A stretch of DNA of 64,000 nucleotides, taken from NCBI RefSeq assembly GCF_018691265.1, contig NW_024881322.1, positions 12,079,989-12,143,988 of the forward strand. The letters are read 5' to 3'. The DNA is from Tyto alba (Eukaryota; Chordata; Aves; Strigiformes; Tytonidae). A program made the position numbers and the translations under genes. Below the pieces are notes generated by a model, which worked only from the letters and a program-made list of their open reading frames with translations, was not told the origin of the DNA and searched no databases. Positions 21,404-33,500 of this stretch are shown one piece after another (position 1 is the first letter of the stretch; every line of letters starts with the position of its first letter).

Positions 21404-22009
21404 TGTGGGCTGGGTTGACCTGGCTGGCAGATGCCCACCCAGCTGCTCTCTCACTCCCCCTCCATGGTAGAACAGGGGGAAAAAATAAGATTAAAAAACC
21501 CTCATGGCTTGAGATAAAGGCAATTTAATGATGAAAAACAAAGGCTGTGTGCAGAAGCAAAGTAAAACAAAAAAATTAAAATTACCATTTTATTCTCTAG
21601 TTCCCACCAGCGGGTGATGTCCAGCCATGGTGTGGTAGGTAGGACCTCAGTTACAAGTAGCGGTTGCTTTGAAAGACCAACCCTTCAATAACAAATGCCC
21701 CACCCTGCCCTCCTCCTCCCTTGTTTTAGCTTTTATTGCTGAGCATGACCTCATATGATATGGAGTACCCTTTTGGTCAGTTTAGGTCAGCTGTGTCCCC
21801 TCCCAGCCTCTTGCCCACCCCCAGCGTGCGGGCCTTTGGCGGGGCAGGTGGTGGTTGGAGTGAGTCCTGGTGCTGTGTGAGCACTGCTCAGCGATAGCCA
21901 AATCACTGGTGAGTTTATCAATGCCGTTCTAGCTACAGATACAAAGCACAGCACTCTGCGGGGTGCTGCGGGGAAAGTGAACTCCAGCCCTGTCAGACCC
22001 AGTACGGCA
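21404..22009 (-). mobile_element. solo LTR, minus strand, related ERV family
   Basis: Read on the minus strand this 606-base unit has the same order of parts as the other LTRs. It has an opening box (CTGGAGTTCACTTTC where others have GATAGAGTTAATTTT), a 'GCTGTGCTTTG' block, a 'GCTGAGCAGTGCT' block, 'GGGTGGGCAAGAGGCTGGGA', a TATA-like AATAAAA (plus-strand 21729-21739), then ATTAAA and 'CCTTTATCTCAAGCCA'. Its ends are TG...CA. No matching internal retroviral sequence lies on either side and no clear target duplication is seen, so it is either a solo LTR or an old copy with eroded ends. It belongs to a different subfamily from the provirus. Confidence 0.8.
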
Positions 22010-22159
22010 CGAGATGACAGCGTGCAAACCTATAGCTTAGTTTTACCATGAAATGGTCTCTGTTGTACCTGTTTTGATGAGATATCACAGTGGAGAGAAA
22101 GCAGATTTGGTTTTGGTAACACTGTGGCTAGTTAAGGTCAGGTCTCTTTATCCCTTCAG

Positions 22160-22185
22160 CCAGGGTTTGTGTGGATTAGCTCCAG
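22160..22185 (+). other. possible 26-nt microexon
   Basis: A strong pyrimidine tract and acceptor ('tctctttatcccttcag', ending 22159) are followed after only 26 bases by an ideal donor (CCAG|GTAAGTAAA, GT at 22186-22187). Length 26 is not a multiple of three. It lies between the minus-strand LTR and the CR1 copy. No gene is known to cross this place, so it is only a candidate. Confidence 0.2.
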
Positions 22186-22269
22186 GTAAGTAAAACTCTA
22201 GAGTTTCATGGCTATATTAAAATACGTTTTAGTGTTTATACTGTGTTAGCTGAGGTGATTTGGGAGCTG

Positions 22270-22840
22270 TCAGCTGCATCAAAAGGAGAGTGGTCAGCAG
22301 GTCGAATGAGGGGATTCTCCCCCTCTGCTCCGCTCTGGGGAGACCCCCCTGCAGTGCCGGGGCCAGCTCGGGGGCCCCCAACAGCAGAAGGACCCGGAGC
22401 TGCTCGAGCGGGGCCAGAGGAGGCCACGGAGATGCTGGGGGGGCTGGAGCAGCTCCCCTGGGGGGCCAGGCTGAGAGAGTTGGGGGGGTTCAGCCTGGAG
22501 AAGAGAAGGCTCTGTGGAGTTCTTATTGCAACCCTTTCAATATTTAAAGGGGACTTTTTACCAAGGCCAGTAGTCCCAACACGAGGGGCAATGGCTTTAA
22601 ACTGAAAGAGGGTAGATTAGGTTGGACATAAGGAAGAAATTTTTTATAATGAGGGTGGTGAGGCGCTGGCCCAGGGTGCCCAGAGCAGCTGTGGCTGCCC
22701 CCTCCCTGGAAGGGTTCAAGGCCAGGTTGGACGGGGCTGGGAGCACCCTGGGCTGGGGGAAGGGGGCTCTGCCCGGGGCAGGGGGGGGCACTGGGGGAGA
22801 TTTAAGGTCTCTTCCAACCCAAACCATTCTGTGGTTTTTC
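22270..22840 (+). mobile_element. CR1 LINE, truncated 3' part
   Basis: A well-preserved CR1 3' region. Phrases in order are 'gtggtcagcaggtcgaatga', 'gctggagcagctcccctgg', 'gttcagcctggagaagagaa', 'gggactttttaccaaggcc', 'atggctttaaactgaaagag', 'ggacataaggaagaaatttt', 'ccctccctggaagggttcaa' and 'tcttccaacccaaaccattc'. The tail of the CR1 ORF2 protein is still readable, for example 'PSLEGFKARLDGAG' in the frame open from 22622. It is 5'-truncated and ends with one unit of the normal terminal repeat. It is much younger-looking than the copies at 2668 and 57338, with several homogenised G runs. Confidence 0.95.
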
Positions 22841-25800
22841 AGAAATTACCATTCTAGCAACTTCTGAAATTAGTATCATCTTTATCCTTTTTGAGAGAAA
22901 AGGGGGAAGAGGGGTAGGTTTTAACTTAGCATTTGTGGAGGAAAGAAAAAAAAAAAAAAAAAGAAAGTGGCCCCTACTTTTGCTTCAGGGTCATTCCCTG
23001 CAGCCCTGCTCCCCCCCTGTGTGCCAGACCAGCTCAGGACTCCACAGGCTGCCAAAGCAGCCCAGCTACCTGCCCTGTTGCATGTATCTACAACCCTTTT
23101 TCGTATTATTGTTCCACAGCAAAATCCAGCACAAACATGCTGTAGTGTAGGCAGATTCTGCAAAATCTTAAAATAAAAGTAGCATTTAGGATGGGAAAGA
23201 CTAATTGAAGCAGTTATATTTGCCCATGGTATTTTTTCAATAGTCAGTTTTTAAGAAGAGAGATATATTTCAGCTTTTAACTTTTTTTTTTTTTTCCCCT
23301 CCTATTCCTCTTTTTTCTTCTTCTCTTTCAGAAACTAATTTGACATATTTCAGTGCAATAAAAGCTGGACACAGATCCATCTTTGGAAGAGAGGTGGGAG
23401 GTAGTGTAGGTTGGGGTTGGGTCAATTTATTGTTCAGGCTTTTAAGTGAAACTGGAGGAAATTGTGAAACTGAGGTTGCAAGGAGAGGTGAGCAATACAT
23501 TATTTCCTTTCCTTTGCAGATTACCAGTTCAGCTGTAGGGTATAAAAACACATTGGACAAAAAAATAGAGTAACTTAGTTTTTAATGATTTCAGATAATC
23601 CTTTCTCTGTATGTGAAAGTAAAATAAAATGCCAATGACTCTTCTGTGTTTAAAAAATAAATAAATCTTTTAACCTTTTGTTCAACATTCTCTTATTTGT
23701 TTGTTGTGGTTTCCCAAGGCTATTATGCATTAACAATATCTGCATTGTGCGAGTGCTTGCGGATCCTGTTGTTACACCACACCTTTGTGGGATTGGAAGA
23801 CCAGCTCAGGTTGCAGTGAGATGTGTTTTCCATGTGTTCAAGTGATTTTAGAGACAGGGCTTGAAGAATGGTGGGGGGATTGGTGCTGTGAAGTGTTTGA
23901 ACTGTGGGGATGCGAATTAAAAGTGACAATGAATGTTTAGAACATCTGAACTCCTTGAGGGTTGCATGGGTTAAAGCAATATTGGGTATTTACTTGCAGA
24001 CAACTTATATAACAGGTTTTGTCAAGCTCAGTGTTCATTATCTTACAATGAGAGCAGCTTATAGAGGAGGAAAGAGATGCTCCTTATGGACCCTTTGGCT
24101 TCCAAACCTTGGCATGTAAGTTTAAAGCTTAGAACTACTCATATAAACAAATTTAAGTGCATATTCATTGTTTGGAGGCTGTGGAAAAAATACTGGAAGT
24201 TTTCTGAGGAGTAGAGAAGATGAGGAACTTATTTAAAAAAAACAAAACAAACAAAAACAAAACAAAACATAAACCAAACAAACAGAAAAACCCAACGAAA
24301 CAAAAACTCCTCCAACTGTTAGACATTTGGGGTAGATATTCAATGACAGGCAGAACAGATAAGTGTTCAAGTCCTAGAAAAGTTAATGGGAACTGGATGC
24401 TTTACACTTTTTACCTCCATAATTACTCCTTGTGAACATATCTGTGACAATGAGTTGCTTCTGGACAAGTAGGTCCCAAAAGTCTCTGAAGCAGTTTTGG
24501 AAAAAACTTATTTCTCTCCCTTGCATGCCGTTCAACCCCCACTTAATTTTGGGGGGGGCGTAGATCATTGCATTCTCCAGCTGAAGTGTAAATACAATTT
24601 CTTTGCCAGCTTTAAAATACTGTGCACTTCTGGTGGAAGAAACAGCAAAGCAGATGGCAAGTGAATTTGAAGCTTTGAAGCTGTAGTTTTGAGTATTGAG
24701 TGTATCACACTGTCTAGATTATTATTTGGCTGGCTAGCTTTAGAACTCAGCACGCCTTCAATAAAAGGTAGCTTTGGGTTGAAGGAGAAATTTATTAAAG
24801 CATTATAGAAAAGCCTAATGTTGCTATAAACTTATGCTTACAAGCTGAACTATGATTTCGGTGTACCACTGCTGCTTCCACTGGTGTTTGTGGGAGCAGG
24901 ATCAAGGACAGGCGATTCATAACCCCTTGAGGTAGATCCCTGTGATCACATCTGATAGACCGATGGAAGAAGTGACCATCCTTCTGACATCTAACTGGTG
25001 GTTCCTGCCATTTGTTTGCCTCCTTACTCTGTGTGCTGGTAGAACCTACAGGTAAAACCAGTGAGGAACATGACCTGACTGACTACTCTTCTCCCCCAGA
25101 TTTTCTAGCAGCTGTTTTTAATACGGATCACTTCCCTGATGTGTCAAAGCACAACTGTAGGAGGTGGTAAACACTGGCACAGAGGTGAGAAAGACCTGTG
25201 GGAGCAGGAATGCTTCGTGGCTAGAAGCCTCAGCTCTTCGGGTCATTTTAATGGGCATCTTCAATCAGGTGTAGACACTGGAAAGCAGGAGTATACACGG
25301 TTGATGACTGTGTGATGTTGATCTTCTGTGCTGGATAAGCTGCAGAGTGGCAAACTTGGAGTAACATGCTGCTGGACTAAGCATTAATGTGCTCGCCAGA
25401 ACCAGTGCGGGTCTCTGCTGGCCAGGCAGACATCAGTGGGCAGGGAGGTGCTGCCCACCATTGGCTCTTGGCGTGGGCCAATCCTTGATCTTACCAGGTG
25501 TCCATCTTCTGACCCTCTGCTTTTCTCCGAGGGTTTTAAACCTTTTATTGTCGTTTTTGAGTCCTCAAATGACTATTTCTGTTTCCACAATTTCTTGCCT
25601 TGATTTTTTTTTTTTTTTTTTCCATTGGCTTATCTTGCTGACTCTAGTTTGTTCTCCATGTACAGGTTTTTCTGACTAAAGTCAAGCCAAGGTCAGAGCC
25701 AAGCCTCAGGTCACATTTGGATGAACCTTAAAAGACTGGGCTAGAAGTTACAGTTTCCCTCTTTGATGGTCTGATCTTTTTTGATCATTGATGCCATTGC

Positions 25801-26315
25801 CTTGATGCTATTAGGATCTGGCATCAAGCTGAGCATCTATTTACACTTCTGCCTTGTGGGCTGCAGCAGGGTTTGGAGTCTTAATGGCAGTGCTCAAATC
25901 AAAATTCAGTACTACTGTGTATGCAAAGACCAGCCTAGTTAATACCCCAACTGGCTGCCATTCACCTGGTATTTCAGTGTCAATCCACCACTGTTGAGGT
26001 TAAGTGGTCATTGCCACATAAGGTAAAAAGGTGCAGCAGGAAAAAAGTACTGAGTCATTAGGATGATGGAGAGTTATTCATCCCATGTTTCTTGTGTGTT
26101 GTTAACCATTTTATATCCGATTAACCCTCTGTATTTGCTGTGAGCTTTTGGAGTGTCCAGCTGTATGAAACCACTGTTTAATTCCTAAAATTATTTCTTT
26201 ACTATGCTTTCCTTAGCTGATCCTTAACATCAGCTTCTCACACCAGGAGAAAACACTACTGAACCTTTGATAAGCTTTCATCTCTGTAGAAATATTTTTG
26301 ATAGAAGGTGTCTTT
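22841..26315. other. non-coding sequence, no gene seen
   Basis: No supported exon. It contains a 17-A run (22946-22962), a T-run (23282-23295), an A-rich tract (24231-24308) and an 18-T run (25604-25621). The short open frames match nothing I recognise. Confidence 0.6.
24231..24308. repeat. A-rich (CAAA)n-type tract
   Basis: AAAAC/CAAA units for about 78 bases, the same style as 17103-17239. Confidence 0.85.
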
Positions 26316-26320
26316 AGGCC

Positions 26321-26869
26321 TGTCCTGGTTTCAGCTGGGATAGAGTTAATTTCTTCCTAGTAGCTGGTACGGTGCTGTGTTTTGGATCTAGTGTGAAAAT
26401 AACATTGATAACACACTGATGTTTTAGCTGTTGCTAAGTAGTGCTTATCCTAAATTAAGGATTTTTCAGTTCCCCGTGCTCTGCCAGCAAAGCGGGTGCA
26501 CAAGAAGCTGGGGCAGAGTACAGCCAGGAATGGATGTATTCAGCCAGCCAAAGGGATATTCCATACCATAGGGTGTCATGCCCAGTATATAAACTGGCAG
26601 AGTTGGCTGGGGGGTGGATCGTTTCTGGGGCCTTGGTCAGTGGGTGGTGAGCAACTGCACTGTGCATCACTGGTCTTTTTTGGGGCTTTATTTATCTCTC
26701 TTTGTTATATTCCTTTTTAATTACAATTATTATAATTATATTTTAATTTAGCTATTAAACTGTTCTTATCTCAACCCAAGAGTTTTACTTTTTTTTTTTT
26801 TTTTTTTTTTTTTCCTCCAAGTGAACAGCTGTGTTGTGCTTAATTTCTGGCTGGGGTTAAGCCACAACA
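26321..26869 (+). mobile_element. solo LTR of the provirus-type family
   Basis: 549 bases beginning TGTCCTGGTTTCAGCTGGGA and ending CCACAACA, clearly the same LTR family as 9457-10018. Shared blocks include 'GATAGAGTTAATTTCTTC', 'GGTGCTGTGTTTTGGAT', 'ATAACACACTGATGTTTT', 'ATATTCCATACCATA' and 'TTATCTCAACCCAAGAG'. A TATA box (26586-26593) and ATTAAA signal are intact. A 25-T run (26789-26813) has expanded within U5. Flanks AGGCC (26316-26320) and ATGCC (26870-26874) may be a 5-base duplication with one mismatch. No internal retroviral sequence adjoins it, as expected after LTR-LTR recombination. Confidence 0.9.
26586..26593 (+). promoter_or_regulatory. TATA box of the solo LTR
   Basis: TATATAAA lies at the position matching the TATA box of the provirus 5' LTR. 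It is the best-preserved LTR promoter of the three and would fire toward PDE1C. Activity is not known. Confidence 0.5.
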
Positions 26870-29800
26870 ATGCCTTTAGTGAAGATCTACTCTGATCTTA
26901 AAATATTTGCCCCTCTTCTCGTTTATAGGTAATGGACTAATGAGGACTATTTGGACTCTTGTCCTGGATATGTGTTTTTCTGTTGTCAGAGAACTCTAAT
27001 TAGAGTACGTGCGATGATTAATGCATGTGGCAAACACTTACCTACCAATGTCTGAGTGAGTGTCGTCTTCTGTCTCTAGTCACCGTTCTGCAAGAAATGT
27101 GGCATCCCTGGTGTGGCAAGAACTGTGTCCTTTACATTATAATTATGATATCAGGATGAAATTCAAGTATCTACTAAAACTACAGTTCTGGTGTTGCTGG
27201 ATGTCAGGGCTGTGCCTGTGTGCTTCCCCAGTGTAATTAATGATTGATTCCCTGGGCGGGTGAGGAGCTTCCCAGCTGGCCTCTGCAGAGATGAGATGGA
27301 CTGATTTGTCATGGTGAGCTGACTCGAGACAGGGTGGTTGACTGAACTTCTAACTTCAAAGCCCAGAGCTCTTGCAAGACATTGTAAGGCTCTGTTTTTT
27401 CCTTCTGAACACTGCTGCCTGCCCAAAGGTGATACACCGTGGGTTTGGGGAGCTGAGTATCTCTACTCTACGTTGCAGGGAGCTGGGCTGACTGGCCTGG
27501 ATCAGGCACTGCCTCATGTTCACCTGCCAGCTCCCACTGCCTTCTCAATTCAGCCAGCTCTTGCATGAGGGTACTGGTGGGCACCCCATCCCAAGCAATC
27601 CTGGCTTTTTCCTTTGATCATTAACATTTTCCAAACGCTATTTTGTCTATCTTTTTTCCCACCAGTGAAGCCCATGTCTCAGAGCAGTCCACGTATCCCG
27701 TCCACTACAATATCCTTTCCCAGCCTGACCTCTGGCTCCTGCCTTGGCCCGCAGATCGTGGCCTTCCTCTGCTGCCCTGCTTGTTTCATATGCGTGGCCC
27801 ACCCGTGTACATGCATGGAGTGGCTCAAAAGGTCCCTCTTTAGTTTCATGCTTTTGTGCTGCCATGAAAATATGCCCTGCTTGCATAATCTCATTGTTAA
27901 GTCTGGCCCCGGTGAGACATGTGCATGTTTGTTGGTCTAAGAATCACTTTGGGTGTTGCATTCTGCCTGGAGGTGTTGCATCTGAGATGCCAAACACGAG
28001 CCTTTTGCTGCAGATGCACGCTGTTGAGCCTGTTATTGCTGGTTCAGTTCCTTGAACACCTTATTCTTAATTTTTGACTCCTCATTGCAGTAGCAATCGT
28101 TCAGTATTCTCCATTTCAGAGCTCTCCGAGCTGAACCAGTTGACTTGGCAACCAAGGAGTGCTTCAGGAGATGGGAGTGGAAGGTGCTGGCTGGCAGAGT
28201 GTTAGTCATGAGAAATGTTTATGCTGCTATGAATCTGTGGCAATAATGGAGAACACCCCTGAAATTTAGAAGTCCGTGAGTGTTCCCCCAGTTCCACAAA
28301 CTGGGTGAAAGAAGGGCAAATATGTCTTGACACTTGTCAGATAAATAACTTGGTCAGCTCACTTTACCAGGTACTCCTTTGCCCTGAGGAGCTGCTGGGT
28401 GGCAAGAGAGGAAACTGAATCTTCAGCTCCACAGACCTTGTTCAAAGACATGTGAAGAAAATGTAGTAAATCTGGAACACGAGCCCTGAAGGTTAATCAC
28501 TACTGCTTTAACTATAAGGAAAATGACTTTACCATTAGCCATATAGGCTTTGTTACATAGAGGTGAGCAGATACAGTTGCTACTTTTCATGAAGCATATT
28601 CATTAGCCTGTGTATGTGTTATTTTAAGGGTTATCCATGTACTGTTGCACAAAAAGACCCATGATGATGTCGTGACACTACGAACCTGTCGAATTTCCTG
28701 CATGGTGTTTCTTGCAGGGAGGGACTATCCTTCTTGCACCTGCAGCCCGGCACCTCAGCTTTTCTTTACTCTTGTGCTCTCATGCATCAGGAGAAGCAGG
28801 ACCTGTGACCCCTTGGCCAGTTGCTGCTGGTGCTTGGAGTCGTGACGAGGAGAGAGGGACTGTCCCAGGGCCACCTTGCTTAGCAGGGCCCAGAGCTTAA
28901 AAAGCTGCTGCCCGTTGGCACTGGTTGTCACCAGAAGCCACATGCCACAGGCTCTCCCTCATCATGTCACCTCATGTGCCAGGATGTCCACGCAGCCTGA
29001 CAGGAAATTGTTGGAAAGAAACTTGAGATCTGAATTTACTGTTTGTGGCAAAGTATTTGGGACAATAGAATGACAAAGAAAGCAGTTTTAAGAGCCTTAA
29101 CTGGGGAAAACACTGATAATTGTATTCTATCATATTTATGACTAGTTGAAGGAAATAGACTGTTCTTTGTGGGAGATTTTGCTTTCTACTTTGAACAGGG
29201 TTGTACAGCAAAGCATACAGAGTAATTACTTACTGTGAAAAGCATCAAAGAGAGACCAGGATGTCTCTTAAATAAAGATGTTTTTCATGAATCACTGTAA
29301 AGATTTCTCAAGCTACATTTAAGGTGCAGATACAGAAATACAAGACTTGATTCCACTAACTCTCAGGGTTTTGCTATTTCTTAAACACTTTTTTCAAGTG
29401 AATTGGCCAGAACGATTATTTTTTGCCTAATCTTCAAAATGCATATTTTATGAGTTTGTGGTCTCTCAGCCCAGATTTTAATCACACTTCTGATCAAAAA
29501 ATCTGAAGTCATAGGCTGGAACATGTTACTAATCTAATAGAAGACTGAAATATTTACTTAACGCATACTAGTTCTTCACATTATAACAATTCTTAAAGTA
29601 ATTTGATTCCAAGTTTTTTTTTTTTTTTTCCAAAAGCATGTTTTTGTGACTAAGAAAGCATTTTAGCAAGTCCCAAAGCAGAAGGCTTCAGTGAATGCAT
29701 GAGAAGAATGAAATAAACCCAATTTTTCTGCCCTAATGCTGGTTAATTCATTATCAGAAATCTTATCTTTACATGCACTTTTGTGTGTGCTTGGGTCCCA

Positions 29801-30375
29801 AAGAGGTTTAAAACTTATGCTGCTGGTATCTGTGGGGTTTGAGTTTTTTAGTTTTATCTTTTAATAGTTTGTTTACTGTTATGTAATGGTTTCTTTATTG
29901 GTTTGTTACTGTTTCCCCAAATAGTGGGCCTAGACTTTTTACACGTGAAAAATAAGGCAACAAGTTTATTCTTTGGCAATTGCAAATGCTCACCTGAGCT
30001 TTATAAAAAGTGGTTTGGATTTTTATGTCTCTGCCTGCACAATTCTTCAGTCTCTTGCAAGAGGAGAAGCGAAGATGATAGGAAAGGCTGAGGTGGATTG
30101 AACCTCTTTGCAGTTTTCTGTCATGTGGTAGCCCTAAGCCTAATTATCTCAAGCCCTGGCCTTCCTCTTGACACATCTGATGGCATGACCGATGTGATAA
30201 TTACTGTGAAAAGAAAGTGCAAGCTATGGCATTAGTAGGGTCATTTGGACTGGGAGGAAAGTGGATGTACTGCATCTGCATGATGGGCAATTAAAAAGGT
30301 GGCTAGCATTCCTTCCTTTTCTTCCTACCTTGAAAGATCTCAAACACTCTTCTTTTGCATTTATTATCTTTATAG

Positions 30376-30517
30376 TGTCCGTGCCTGCACAAGACTCCGT
30401 TTCTGTGCCAGGGAGCGATGGGGGCTGGCTGCTGCCTCAGGGCAGGCACAGCGGGAGCTGTGGGCTGCGTGCTCACCCCTGCTGGGGTCTGAGCTGGGTG
30501 GGCAGAGCCAGGGGCTG
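30376..30517 (+). other. possible unannotated exon in a GC-rich block
   Basis: A 142-base segment is bounded by an acceptor-like site (pyrimidine-rich run ending TATAG at 30375) and a good donor (CTG|GTAAGGA, GT at 30518-30519). It is GC-rich and open in more than one frame, but GC-rich DNA often is. No homologue is recognised. Confidence 0.2.
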
Positions 30518-33500
30518 GTAAGGAGAGAGGAGATGAGCCTGGGCCAGGGCCTGGCTGGGGGCAGCAGTGATGCAGCTGGAGAGAAGGTCCGTCTGGGAGA
30601 CAGGGCTGGGGATGAGCTGGAATCTCCACATGCGGTGTCCACTCAGGAGGTGGTGAGCTATCTAGTGTGTAGGGGCTGAGGCTCATCCAAGAGGCAGGAC
30701 CAGAGCTGGGCCACCTACAATTAAAGCTCAGGCTGGGGCCCTGGGCAGAGGGTAGGGGAGGGTCTCAGGTGAGGCTGGTCTGGGCTGTTAAGACCTATTA
30801 GTGCCCCCAGGGTCTCGGTGCTCTGTAACTTCATTAGGCCTCCACGTCCTCATGATCTTTGGGAGGAGGCAGTCCTCTGAGCTTGCTGAAGCGCAGTTCT
30901 TCGCAGCTTCCAATGACTTTTCCCCCTGAGGAAGAGAGGCCTTGCTAGGTTTTACAGTGGTAGATGGAAAATGCATTTATCATCTGGTTACTAAATTTTG
31001 GCTTTGTTAGAGGCATCCAAGTTGATTAACTATTTCTGATGAGCGATGTTAACTATTCTGTCTCTTAGCTGAGAGCTCCTAGAGGTGCAGGGTGCTTAGA
31101 GGTACCAACGCTCCAGCCCTAATGAGATGTGCAGCAGGTACCTTGGACCTCGGGGTCCTCTGAGCTGAAGTGCCAGCAGGAGCCTGGCTTCAGGCACAGT
31201 GCTGTGCCGTGGGCATTTCTGGGACTTTGAGACGACTGCACAGGTCTGAGTGGATTTTCCCTTCAGGAGTTTTTATATATGGAAAACACTCCAAAGCTAC
31301 AATGTGAGTGGAAATCTGATTTAGGTAAGGATGCAGTTGGATCAGCTGATCTGATCTTCCAGCCTTTTGCTGCTGGAAGGAGATGGTCCTGCCTCCCTCT
31401 TGCATTATCGCATACTCACCCGGCATCCTTCTTGCTTCCTCTCAGTGCAAGGTGACTTTAATTTTATATTGGGGTGAATACTGCAAACCCTTATAAGACT
31501 TATGATTAAAAAAAAAAAAAGACAGGAAGGAAATCCATATGAAGAGTAAGTAGATCCATGTGTTCAAGTCTGAATATCGACAACATCATAGCCAAGTTTT
31601 CAGTACCTTCCCTGAGCTCTGGTGCTCATCTGGCTCATCTCTAAGAGGCCTTTGGTGCAGAAGTTAAATGAATTTGCTGCCTCAAGGGAGAGCATGGAAC
31701 AGTGCATCAGGGAGAAGAATGGGGGAAGGGTGGAGGACCCTCCCTTTGGTGCTGGTGGCTGACCTGGCAGCTTCTGGAAGCTGATTGTAAGGAAATTCTG
31801 TTTCTGCTCACTTACCCTCACTGCATTGAATTGACCTCTTCCACCTTCACTTTCACAAAGATGGAGGTCAGTCAATCATTGTCAGGTTTTTTTCTGCAGA
31901 TTCTTCTAAATTCCTGAAATTATTGTTGTGAAAGTTGATTCTTCATACAAAAGAATATTCTTATGACTCTATTCATAGGTAGAAGGGAGTATTAGTACTA
32001 TATAGAAGTAAACGCAGCAGCATACAATTCTTTAAAAATAGCATTAGATAATACACATGAAAGTAAAATAAGTTCTTGTATTCATGCTCAAATGTTAATG
32101 ATTCACAGTTGAATATTTAAAGTCTTCCCTCCTTTTCTAGATTTGGTGACCTGTTGTACATTGTCCTCTTAAAATGACTGCAGATGTGAAAAAATAAATA
32201 TGAAATAAATATAACCTCTCAGTTTGAAAGAGCATAAACAACTCTTTTTTTGCCCCAATTCGCCTGCTTTGCCAAAGGTGTGCAAAGTTCTGCATGAATC
32301 TAAAGGAAACTAATTTCTTCCTGTTGTACCTTTCATAGTCTGCTGGCTCTGTGTGAGCACTTGGTATTTGTATTCTGCTATCAGACAGGGACAATTGAAA
32401 GAGATTGCTCAAGAGGCTGTCTTCTAATCAGCAATAATATGTGCCAAGTACTTATATCAGCATAACAACATAAAAAAAAAAATCTCTAGCTAATCACCAA
32501 GGCTAATTGCCTCATGTATCACCTCTCTGAAACGTGTACTTAGTTTCTATGAATTCTGCTTTTCTTAAGAAACAAGTTTGTTTGTGGATACATGCTGTAA
32601 ACATAGGTATAATTAAACTAAAATAACAGTTTCCTAATGATAATGGAAAAATCTCTCTGTGGCTTTGTATTCTGTGTTAAGCCCATAGCCAGAGCTGGAG
32701 GTCAGGAAGAATTTTTCCCTTGGGTGAGATTACTGAGGACCATTGCTGTGCGTGTTTATTTGCTTGCCTGTTCATTTTTTTGCCGTCCCTTGAAATGTGG
32801 AGAGGGCCTGCTTGCTTGAATCTTCTGGGAATTTGCACCTTTCAGAGTTTTACTGATGCTGGGACCTGAAGTATTGCTGCAGCCTTGGGTGTCCTGCCCT
32901 TGATCTCTGGCACGTTGAAGGCCTGTAGCTTAATTTGGGCTGTGAGATTGTCTAGTGTGTGCAGAGTTAGAGAGGCAGAAGTCTCTTGAATGACATGTCT
33001 TTATTTTTGCTGCCTATGATTGTGAGGTTGTGGATCTGAGGATCCTCACCAGTTCTCATGTTACTTGGCAATTATGTGGTTTGGGTACTCTTAGCACTGA
33101 AATTGATTCTGTGGGAAGAAAAATGGTAAAGCATCATTTTATTAAAGAATGAACTGTGATGGGGTTGCATGAAGGAGCCAGACAGTCTTATTATGTTCAT
33201 GTGCAGAACGAAACCAAATACATTTTTTTTTTTTTTTTTAAATCTACATACTTCCTTACTTCCCTGCCCTAAACTCTTGTAACACCACTGCGTGTCTGTG
33301 TGTGTGTAGGTACAATGAAGAAACCGTGCTCCAGGCACACTGTTCCCTCCACAGCCCAAGATGTTTCTTTCTTTGCCTGTCCACTAGTCTGGTTCCTCTT
33401 GTCTCTCCTCCTGAAGTCATTCAGATTATCGGGATGAGGTGTGTGTGTGCAGGTTATCTGATGTCTTGGTGGCATGTGGGTAAACGCTTCTCTTCTGTGA

